Of a stretch of 14,710 nt of DNA, positions 5,927 to 11,160 are shown in pieces. Below the pieces are notes generated by a model. That model did no database searches and had not been told where the DNA came from. It saw nothing but the letters and a program-made list of their open reading frames with translations. The stretch spans positions 74,177-88,886 of the forward strand of contig HF972686.1 of the NCBI GenBank assembly GCA_000432995.1, read 5' to 3'. This DNA comes from Clostridium sp. CAG:1013. GTDB taxonomy: Bacteria; Bacillota; Clostridia; Oscillospirales; Acutalibacteraceae. The position numbers were made by a program, and so were the translations under genes. How positions within the stretch are numbered: position 1 is the stretch's first letter; each line of letters starts with the position of its first letter.

Positions 5927-7264
5927 CTAGGGCGTGGGGTCCCGGTCCGGTTCAGCGGCTGCGGGGAAACACAGTGTGACCCGGAACAGGGAATCGGTAT
6001 GTTCCACGGTACAGGAACCGTGCATTTTGTCCATCATGGTTCGGACGCTGGAAAGCCCGATGCAGGTGCTCTCCGTTTTTTGCGCGTCCTTGTCTGGGGC
6101 GTTTTCAAAGGCCACAAACAGTTCCTTTTCCTGCTCCCAGGCCCGGATCACCACTGGGGGAGAGGGTTTTGCGTACTTGGTGATGTTTGAGGTCAGGTTG
6201 TCGGTGATCCTCCGCAGGAAGGGACTGTGGACGGCTACCCGCATGTCTCCCAGTTGGAAATGGGTCTCACAGGGGAAACCGCACCGTTCCAGATGGAACA
6301 CGGCCTCTTCCAGGCAGGGGATCAGAACATCCTTGGCGGGGGCGGGATTTTCCAAGTCCACAGCGGGACCCCGAGAAGCCAGGGAGTATTCCAAGATATT
6401 TTCCGAAAGTTGCTTGATCTGGTGGGCTTTGGCGTCGATCTTGTTCAGGTAGCCGAAAAACTGCTCCTCTCCCTGATACTTGTGATATCGGAGGATCTCC
6501 GTGTAAAGCAGCAGGGTGGTGAGAGGCGTCCGCAGGTCGTGGGACATTTGGGAGATCAAGGTCTGGTTGGCGGCATAGGTCCAAGCGGTCTGGTCCTGCT
6601 GGGCGCGCAGGGCAATGCGCATGGCGTCCAGGCTTTCCGCCAAAGAAGTTAGGTCGTTGCCCCCAGAGATAGTGATGGGGGTGTTCAAGTCCCCGGATTC
6701 CATGGCCTGGATCTCTCTTCTTAACTGGCGGATATACCGCACCACCCGCTGGCAGCCGATAAGAAAACAGATCAGAAACAGCAGAGAGCAGAAGATCACT
6801 TCTCCTATGGTGGCAAGAGTGAAATACCGGTACATGTCATCGCAGTAGATCAGCACGTCCGCGGTGCCATCGGCGAATTCCACCATGTAGTAGGAGACCC
6901 AGTCGTAATAGGGCACTTCCAGATCGTTTTCCTGAATAGCGGAATTCTGGGAGGCGTAGGAGGAGTATATCAGCACATTGTCCCGATAAATCTCCATCAG
7001 GACCAAGGGTTTGCCCCAGGTCCACCGGGAGATGGCCTGAGAGTCCTTGGCTGTCAGCCCGTTTTCTGTTACGTATTCCTGAAAGTCGGTGACTCGCTGT
7101 TCCGTGGTGTGTTGCTCGAAATCGGAGTTGAGAAAATAGTGGCTCAAAGCGGCGCCAATGCCCCAGTGCAGAGCGATGAACAGCAGCGCGCAAAATACTC
7201 CGGAAGAGAGCAGAAGCAGGAAAAATTGGGTGGAGATGCTGTGGCGCTTATTTTTGTGCGTCAT
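5927..7264 (-). CDS. two-component sensor histidine kinase
   Basis: This 445-residue membrane kinase has a first membrane helix at about residues 13-38, an extracytoplasmic segment of roughly 105 residues with several aromatic and acidic residues (YYDWVSYYMVEFADG), and a second helix at about 148-170. HAMP-like sequence follows, then the HisKA H-box QMSHDLRTPLTTLL with the phospho-accepting His242. The ATPase N-box reads DNLTSNITKY, but the G1 box is degenerate (ENAPDKDA instead of DxGxG); the G2-like CIGLSSV is present. Its partner is the response regulator upstream, whose stop overlaps this gene by 17 bases. I chose the ATG at 7262-7264 (GGGAGG 6 bases upstream) over a TTG 18 bases earlier. 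By context it should sense an envelope stress such as cationic peptides and control the dlt-like genes; the signal itself is unknown. Confidence 0.9.
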   Translation of the reverse strand: MTHKNKRHSISTQFFLLLLSSGVFCALLFIALHWGIGAALSHYFLNSDFEQHTTEQRVTDFQEYVTENGLTAKDSQAISRWTWGKPLVLMEIYRDNVLIYSSYASQNSAIQENDLEVPYYDWVSYYMVEFADGTADVLIYCDDMYRYFTLATIGEVIFCSLLFLICFLIGCQRVVRYIRQLRREIQAMESGDLNTPITISGGNDLTSLAESLDAMRIALRAQQDQTAWTYAANQTLISQMSHDLRTPLTTLLLYTEILRYHKYQGEEQFFGYLNKIDAKAHQIKQLSENILEYSLASRGPAVDLENPAPAKDVLIPCLEEAVFHLERCGFPCETHFQLGDMRVAVHSPFLRRITDNLTSNITKYAKPSPPVVIRAWEQEKELFVAFENAPDKDAQKTESTCIGLSSVRTMMDKMHGSCTVEHTDSLFRVTLCFPAAAEPDRDPTP

Positions 7265-7979
7265 AATTTGCCTCCCATCCAAACCGGTATCCCTTTCCCC
7301 AGATGGTTTTGATATAGGTGGGGCGCTGGGGATCGGTCTCCAATTTCAGCCGCAGTTTCCGGATATGGACCATCACGGTGCCGTTGGAGATGGGAAAATA
7401 AGGTTCCTGCCAGATATTCTCATAGATCCGCTGAGCGGAAAACACCTGTTGTGGGGACTGCATCAGCAGCCGGAGGATCTGGTACTCGATCTCCGTCAAG
7501 TCCTTTTCCTCTTCTCCCACCCAGACCTGGTTATGATCCAGAGCCAGCGTGACCCCGCAGCAGGTCAGGGTATTGTTGTCGTAGGTGGTGCCGGGCTGGC
7601 CTTTGCCTTGGTAAACGCAATACCGCCGGAGCAGGGCTTTCACTCGGGCGCTGAGTTCCGCGAAGGAAAAAGGCTTTGTGAGGTAGTCGTCTCCTCCCGC
7701 GGTGAGACCGATCAGCTTGTCGGACTCCTGGGCTTTGGCGGTGAGGAACAGGATGGGTATGGTGGAGGTTTTGCGGATCTCTTCGCAGACCCGCAGCCCG
7801 GACATCCCCGGCATCATCACGTCCAGGATGACTAGATCGATCTGGTTGTTCATCATACGCAGGGCCGTGGGGCCGTCGGGGGCCTCCAAGATGGAGTAGT
7901 TTTCCCCGGAAAGCAGGATCCGGATGCCTTCCCGGATCTCCTCTTCGTCTTCCACCAGTAAGATCGTTTGTTTTTCCAC
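7248..7979 (-). CDS. OmpR/PhoB-family response regulator
   Basis: The 243-residue protein has an N-terminal receiver domain (residues about 4-116) with acidic pocket Glu10/Asp11, phospho-acceptor Asp53 in LVILDVMMPG, Thr80 and Lys102 in DDYLTKPFSF. The C-terminal winged helix (about 140-236) ends with the typical TVMVHIRKLRLKLE and YIKTIWGKGYRF signatures of OmpR-type DNA binding. It should be phosphorylated by the kinase encoded directly downstream and regulate its own block and perhaps the neighbouring lipoprotein gene. The start is GTG at 7977-7979 with AAGGAG 9 bases upstream. No convincing promoter is visible in the roughly 50 bases between this start and the upstream terminator, so expression may depend on read-through from the lipoprotein promoter. 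Confidence 0.93.
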   Translation of the reverse strand: MEKQTILLVEDEEEIREGIRILLSGENYSILEAPDGPTALRMMNNQIDLVILDVMMPGMSGLRVCEEIRKTSTIPILFLTAKAQESDKLIGLTAGGDDYLTKPFSFAELSARVKALLRRYCVYQGKGQPGTTYDNNTLTCCGVTLALDHNQVWVGEEEKDLTEIEYQILRLLMQSPQQVFSAQRIYENIWQEPYFPISNGTVMVHIRKLRLKLETDPQRPTYIKTIWGKGYRFGWEANYDAQK

Positions 7980-8025
7980 AGTATTTCTCTCCTTTCGAGG
8001 GGGTTAGGAACAAGCTCACCTGCTG

Positions 8026-8076
8026 CAAAAAAACGCCTTTCGCTCAGGTGCCGGGAGCACAGGCGCGAAAGGCGTT
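8026..8076 (-). terminator. Rho-independent terminator or attenuator between the lipoprotein gene and the regulator operon
   Basis: AACGCCTTTCGC (8032-8043) and GCGAAAGGCGTT (8065-8076) form a perfect 12-bp stem, with a further GTGC/GCAC pairing in the loop. On the minus strand the stem runs into seven consecutive T residues (complement of 8027-8033). It lies about 40 bases after the lipoprotein stop. As the response regulator starts only about 50 bases later without an obvious promoter, partial read-through could feed the dlt-like operon. Confidence 0.85.
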
Positions 8077-8115
8077 CACAAAGGGGATAAGGAGAGAACT
8101 GAGGGATTCAAACCA

Positions 8116-8598
8116 TCAGTTACCTTTGCTGGAAGAAGTTGTTCCACTGTTCGCAGCCTGATTCGCGTCCTCTTTTCCGTTGGCGCTGCTCTGTTGGGAA
8201 GAGCTGGAAGTGCTGGAGCTCTTCTTGGTAGAGCTGTTCTTTTTGGTAGAGCTGTTTTTCTTAGTGGAGCTGTTTTTCTTGGAAGAAGCCTTCTTTTTGG
8301 AAGAGCCGCTCTTCTTGGAAGAAGTCTTTTTCTTGGAGGAAGCGTTCTTCTTAGAGGCGGTGTCCTTCTTAGAGGCATCCTCCTTCTTGGAAGAGTCTTC
8401 CTGCTTGCTGGAAGAGTCCGACTTTTTTTCTTCCTTCTTTTCGGAAGAGGATTGAGTCTGACTCTGTTTGGTTTTAGGGGTCTGGGCGGTGCCGGATTTT
8501 TGGCTGCCGCATCCGGTCAGTAAAGAGGTGGAGAGCAGCAGAGCCATCAGCAGAGCGCCCACACGGATCTTCGTATTTTTCTTGTTTTGCACTGTCAT
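8116..8598 (-). CDS. lysine/serine-rich repeat lipoprotein
   Basis: This 160-residue secreted protein has a basic N-terminus (QNKKNTKIR), a hydrophobic core and the lipobox LLTGC, so Cys30 should be lipid-modified and the mature chain held on the outer face of the membrane. The mature part is low complexity, mostly Ser and Lys. By my count it has about 32 Lys against 11 acidic residues, with the acidic residues mostly in the first half. KKNSST units form a repeat encoded by tandem 18-base units. No enzymatic domain is visible. I chose the ATG at 8596-8598 (AAGGAT 10 bases upstream) because it gives a normal signal peptide; a GTG at 8650-8652 would add 18 residues. Its role is unknown. A polycation that binds wall or membrane anionic polymers is a guess, in keeping with the neighbouring dlt-like operon. 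Confidence 0.75.
   Translation of the reverse strand: MTVQNKKNTKIRVGALLMALLLSTSLLTGCGSQKSGTAQTPKTKQSQTQSSSEKKEEKKSDSSSKQEDSSKKEDASKKDTASKKNASSKKKTSSKKSGSSKKKASSKKNSSTKKNSSTKKNSSTKKSSSTSSSSQQSSANGKEDANQAANSGTTSSSKGN
8228..8281 (-). repeat. three tandem 18-bp units encoding KKNSST-type repeats
   Basis: Units at 8228-8245, 8246-8263 and 8264-8281 share the core GAGCTGTT followed by a T-rich stretch and differ at a few bases. They encode the regular KKNSST part of the lipoprotein. Flanking sequence continues as diverged Lys/Ser codon repeats up to about 8400. Such units can change copy number by slippage, so length variation between strains is plausible. Confidence 0.75.
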
Positions 8599-8663
8599 GA
8601 GGAAACACATCCTTACCTGTTTTAGATTTGTCTGTGGAGTTGTATCTCTCACTGACAGGGCCT

Positions 8664-8672
8664 ATTGTAACA
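8664..8672 (-). promoter_or_regulatory. extended -10 promoter of the lipoprotein gene
   Basis: Read on the minus strand the sequence is TGTTACAAT, i.e. a TGn extension plus TACAAT, matching TATAAT at five of six positions. It lies about 66 bases ahead of the chosen lipoprotein start. No good -35 hexamer is seen at 17 bases, which fits an extended -10 promoter or one helped by an activator bound to the repeats at 8703-8740. Confidence 0.5.
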
Positions 8673-8702
8673 GGCAATTCTTAAAATCCACCCCAGTAGA
8701 GT

Positions 8703-8740
8703 GCTTAACAAGTTTTAAAGAATCTAAAGAAATCTTAAGG
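8703..8740 (-). promoter_or_regulatory. AT-rich direct repeats, candidate response-regulator operator
   Basis: TAAAGAATC (8716-8724) is followed directly by TAAAGAAATC (8725-8734) and TTAAGG (8735-8740), and the block is flanked by CTTAAC at 8704-8709. A related CTTAAAAT occurs at 8680-8687. Direct repeats spaced by about one DNA turn upstream of a promoter without a -35 are typical of OmpR-family binding sites. The link to the regulator encoded at 7248-7979 is inferred. Confidence 0.35.
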
Positions 8741-8795
8741 GCTTTCCAAGGCTATTGTACCGGGGAAATCTTGTGGGGTCAAGGAGCCGGTGAGA

Positions 8796-8836
8796 AAAAG
8801 AAAGCTCCCAGAAACCAATACTGTTTCTGGGAGTTT
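8796..8836 (-). terminator. third tandem terminator downstream of tRNA-Arg
   Basis: CTCCCAGAAAC (8805-8815) and GTTTCTGGGAG (8823-8833) form a perfect 11-bp stem, extended by a G-T and two A-T pairs. On the minus strand the sequence CTTTCTTTTTCTC follows. No gene lies between it and the terminator at 8883-8916, so it is either a back-up terminator or belongs to a lost gene. Confidence 0.6.
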
Positions 8837-8882
8837 CATACTGAATAAAAAGGCCTACACGCTAAAACGCAAACGAAAAAAG

Positions 8883-8916
8883 AAAAAACCTAGGAACCAC
8901 ATGATTCCTAGGTTTT
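8883..8916 (-). terminator. second tandem terminator downstream of tRNA-Arg
   Basis: AAAACCTAGGAA (8885-8896) and TTCCTAGGTTTT (8905-8916) form a perfect 12-bp stem with an 8-base loop. Read on the minus strand it is followed by a long T-rich tract, TTTTTTCTTTTTTC. Confidence 0.75.
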
Positions 8917-8962
8917 GACTTGGCTGCACTGAACGGAAATAAAATCGAACTGAAAACGCGGG

Positions 8963-8996
8963 CAAAAAAGAAACGCACTCCACAAAGTGAAGTGCG
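8963..8996 (-). terminator. first terminator downstream of tRNA-Arg
   Basis: CGCACTCCAC (8974-8983) and GTGAAGTGCG (8987-8996) pair over 10 bp with one G-T, closing a 3-base loop. On the minus strand it is followed by TTTCTTTTTTGC. It starts 26 bases after the tRNA CCA end and is the natural terminator of the tRNA transcript. Confidence 0.8.
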
Positions 8997-9021
8997 CGTC
9001 TTGGGAGCGGCAGCTTGCCGC

Positions 9022-9098
9022 TGGCGCACCAGGAGGGACTCGAACCCCCGACCTTTTGGTTCGTAGCCAAACACTCTATCCAGCTGAGCTACTGGCGC
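9022..9098 (-). tRNA. tRNA-Arg (anticodon ACG)
   Basis: The minus strand gives a complete 77-nt cloverleaf. The acceptor stem is GCGCCAG paired with CTGGTGC (one G-T), the discriminator is G and CCA is encoded. The D arm contains AGCTCAGCTGGATAGAG. The anticodon stem is TTTGG/CCAAA with loop CTACGAA, so the anticodon is ACG (arginine, CGN codons; the first A is normally converted to inosine). The T arm is GGGGG-TTCGAGT-CCCTC. It is transcribed from a consensus promoter at 9126-9154 and begins after a short leader hairpin. Confidence 0.96.
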
Positions 9099-9102
9099 AT
9101 CG

Positions 9103-9120
9103 GGCTGTTTTCTAACAGCC
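9103..9120 (-). other. hairpin in the 5' leader of pre-tRNA-Arg
   Basis: GGCTGTT (9103-9109) and AACAGCC (9114-9120) form a perfect 7-bp stem with a 4-base loop. Read on the minus strand it starts about six bases after the -10 hexamer, so the tRNA precursor would begin with this hairpin, then four bases, then the mature tRNA. No T-tract follows, so it is not a terminator. Confidence 0.6.
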
Positions 9121-9125
9121 TAATT

Positions 9126-9154
9126 ATTATAGTAAGAAAATCGAAGAATGTCAA
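9126..9154 (-). promoter_or_regulatory. consensus promoter of tRNA-Arg
   Basis: On the minus strand, TTGACA (9149-9154) and TATAAT (9126-9131) are separated by exactly 17 bases, a perfect housekeeping sigma promoter. Its -35 hexamer contains the TGA stop codon (9151-9153) of the upstream alpha-glucan hydrolase gene. Confidence 0.92.
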
Positions 9155-11028
9155 CCCTTTTTTAAAGGTTTTTGAAATTTTGTCACGGAAAATCCAAAAG
9201 GCGAGAGAACATTCACTTTTTCCAGGTGTTCACCCAGGATCAATTCCCCGCCTTCCATGTCCAGGGACGCCTTTAATACGCTCTGAGGACGGCTGCTGCG
9301 GTTGACCACTACGGTCAGGCTCTCCCGGGAATCCTCCGTAAAGATAAAGCGTTCAAAGGCCAGCAGATTTCCATTGGCGTACAAGGTCCGGTAAGAGCCT
9401 TGGCCCAGAATGGCTTTTTCCTGGGCTCGGAGCTGTCCCAGCCCTTTATACCAGGTAAGCAGGTTCTGACCCTCTCTGCCCCAGGGATAGCAGGCACGGT
9501 TGAAGGGATCACGATACCCCTCCATGCCGGCCTCGTCTCCGTAATACAGGCAGGGCACACCGGGGAGCAGGTACTGCATGAGAGACGCCAGCCTCAGCCG
9601 TTTCATGCCGGTTTCCCACTGTTCCGGGGAAAGGTGCTGGGCCGCTTGCCACTCTCTGCCTCGGTTGCCGGCGGGCTCACCTCCCAGAACGGTGAGAGCC
9701 CGTTCTGTGTCGTGGGTGCCGATGTGGTTCATCAGCAGCCGCAGGCATTGGGGCGGGTAGTTCTCCACAATGCTCTCCACGGTTTCCGCGAAGTTCCGGG
9801 GATCTTCCCCCAGCAGGAAGCCCAGAATGGCGTCCCGGAAGGGGTAGTTCATCACGGTATCCAGCTGGCCTCCCAGCAGATACCGGCGGCGGATGCCGTA
9901 GGCGGTCTTGTTGGAGGCGTCCTCCCACACTTCCCCCAGTACCAGAGCGTCGGGATTTTCCGCCTTAACGGCTCGGTTCAGGCTGTCCAGGAACTGGTCC
10001 GGCAGTTCGTCGGCCACGTCCAGCCGCCAGCCGGAGGCTCCCGCTTTCAGCCACTTCCGCACGATGCCGTTCTCTCCGTTGATATACTCGTCGTAGCTGG
10101 GTTCGGTTTCCTTCACATTGGGCAGGGTGTCAAAATTCCACCAGCACTCGTAGGAGTTAGGCCACTGACGGAAGGTGTACCAGGAATAGTAGGGAGACTG
10201 CTGGGAATTGTACGCGCCGGGAGTGGGGTAACGGCCCTCCCGGTTAAAGTAGACACTGTCGCTGCCGGTATGGCTGAACACTCCGTCGATGACCACCCGG
10301 ATGCCCAGCTCTTTGGCGGCGGCGCACAGGGAACGGAAATCCTCCTCGTTGCCCAGCAGAGGGTCGATCTTGGAATAGTCCGCCGTGTCGTATCGGTGAT
10401 TGGAATGGGACTCGAAAATGGGATTGCAGTAGATGCAGGTGACTCCCAAGCTCTTGAGATAGGGCAGTTTCTCCTCAATGCCTTTCAGGTCGCCGCCGAA
10501 AAAGTCGGTGTTGGTGATTTTGCCCTGAGCGTTGGGTGCCCAGTCCGGCTGAGCTTCCCAGTTTTCGTGGTAGGTCCGGCCGGTGGGGACGTTTTCCTTG
10601 GGAGTGCCGGACTTGTGGAACCGGTCCGGGAAGATCTGGTACATTACGCCGCCTTCCAGCCAGTCGGGGGTTTTAAATTCTTTTTGGTACACCGTGAGCT
10701 GCCACTGATTGTTGCCGCCGAAGATGCCGTCCCCGGCAAATCCTTTGGACAGCCGCTGACTGCCCCGGTGGGTGCGGATCTCAAAATGGTAGAAATAGAG
10801 CCCGGCCTTATCCGGGGTAAAGTGACATTCCCACCACTCCTGGTTGCTGCCGTTCATGCCGCACCAGAACAGGTCCAGCACCTGTGAGGGGTCACCTTCC
10901 CGCTGGATGACCAAATGGGCTCCCGAGCAGGAGATCTCCCGGGGAAGGGTGATACGGAAATGGACAGCAGTCCCCTCCGCCACGGCCCCCAGAGGGTCAC
11001 GGTATTTTCTGCTGCGGGAATTAAACAT
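9151..11028 (-). CDS. GH13 alpha-glucan hydrolase (neopullulanase/maltogenic amylase type)
   Basis: This 625-residue protein has an N-terminal beta-sandwich region (about 1-120) typical of the neopullulanase/cyclomaltodextrinase group, then the GH13 barrel from GGVMYQIFPDRFH. Conserved regions are DGVFSHTG (248-255), GWRLDVADE with nucleophile Asp337, LVLGEVWE with acid/base Glu366, and NHIGTHDTE with Asp440. The catalytic set is complete. No signal peptide is seen, so it acts in the cytoplasm, cleaving alpha-1,4 (and perhaps alpha-1,6) links in glycogen-derived dextrins. It lies 132 bases downstream of glycogen phosphorylase, which supports a joint role in glycogen or maltodextrin breakdown. 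I chose the ATG at 11026-11028 (AGAAGG 6 bases upstream); a longer reading from about 11127 would run through intergenic hairpins. No terminator precedes the tRNA-Arg that follows. Exact specificity cannot be told. Confidence 0.92.
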   Translation of the reverse strand: MFNSRSRKYRDPLGAVAEGTAVHFRITLPREISCSGAHLVIQREGDPSQVLDLFWCGMNGSNQEWWECHFTPDKAGLYFYHFEIRTHRGSQRLSKGFAGDGIFGGNNQWQLTVYQKEFKTPDWLEGGVMYQIFPDRFHKSGTPKENVPTGRTYHENWEAQPDWAPNAQGKITNTDFFGGDLKGIEEKLPYLKSLGVTCIYCNPIFESHSNHRYDTADYSKIDPLLGNEEDFRSLCAAAKELGIRVVIDGVFSHTGSDSVYFNREGRYPTPGAYNSQQSPYYSWYTFRQWPNSYECWWNFDTLPNVKETEPSYDEYINGENGIVRKWLKAGASGWRLDVADELPDQFLDSLNRAVKAENPDALVLGEVWEDASNKTAYGIRRRYLLGGQLDTVMNYPFRDAILGFLLGEDPRNFAETVESIVENYPPQCLRLLMNHIGTHDTERALTVLGGEPAGNRGREWQAAQHLSPEQWETGMKRLRLASLMQYLLPGVPCLYYGDEAGMEGYRDPFNRACYPWGREGQNLLTWYKGLGQLRAQEKAILGQGSYRTLYANGNLLAFERFIFTEDSRESLTVVVNRSSRPQSVLKASLDMEGGELILGEHLEKVNVLSPFGFSVTKFQKPLKKG

Positions 11029-11044
11029 AGCGCGCCTTCTTTCT

Positions 11045-11062
11045 TGGTCCTGGGTAGGACCA
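11045..11062 (-). other. small hairpin just ahead of the GH13 ribosome binding site
   Basis: TGGTCCT (11045-11051) and AGGACCA (11056-11062) form a perfect 7-bp stem with a 4-base loop. It ends six bases before the AGAAGG Shine-Dalgarno of the GH13 gene. It may stabilise the processed 5' end of the downstream mRNA or tune translation; this is inference. Confidence 0.45.
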
Positions 11063-11080
11063 GGGATGTGTTCCACAAGG

Positions 11081-11130
11081 AAAGGCAGCGTAGGGCCGCG
11101 GCTTTCTGGTCCCGGCTTACGCTGCACTTT
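11081..11130 (-). terminator. hairpin after glgP, possible partial terminator or processing site
   Basis: GCAGCGTA (11085-11092) and TACGCTGC (11118-11125) pair over 8 bp. The stem extends to AAAG/CTTT (11081-11084 with 11127-11130) around a one-base bulge. On the minus strand only CTTTCCTT follows, a poor T-tract. It lies 30 bases after the glgP stop. Partial termination or RNA processing between glgP and the GH13 gene would lower expression of the second gene. Confidence 0.5.
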
Positions 11131-11160
11131 CCAAGTTAAATAGTGTGAGGAAGGATCCCC

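Larger units (their letters stand above)
8599..9021. other. gene-free region between lipoprotein gene and tRNA-Arg
   Basis: I see no credible protein gene in these 423 bases; open frames here cross terminator hairpins and the tRNA. From right to left on the minus strand it holds three hairpins with T-rich tails (8963-8996, 8883-8916, 8796-8836), then the repeat block at 8703-8740, the extended -10 at 8664-8672 and the lipoprotein leader. Confidence 0.7.

Noticed and set aside
8180..8455. Leu/Phe/Glu repeat open frame on the + strand
   Set aside because: It is a direct consequence of the Lys/Ser codon repeats of the lipoprotein read on the other strand. The lipobox, signal peptide, ribosome site and terminator all favour the minus strand.
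8855..9074. Short minus-strand open frames running from the tRNA into the terminator region
   Set aside because: They overlap the tRNA-Arg and cross two terminator hairpins, and they have no ribosome binding site.
9022..9098. Mobile element integrated at tRNA-Arg
   Set aside because: tRNA-Arg is a common attachment site, but I found no integrase and noticed no repeat of the tRNA 3' end in the window.
9400..10887. 495-residue open frame on the + strand opposite the GH13 gene
   Set aside because: It is an antisense shadow. All four GH13 catalytic regions are intact on the minus strand, and the + strand product has no recognisable domain.
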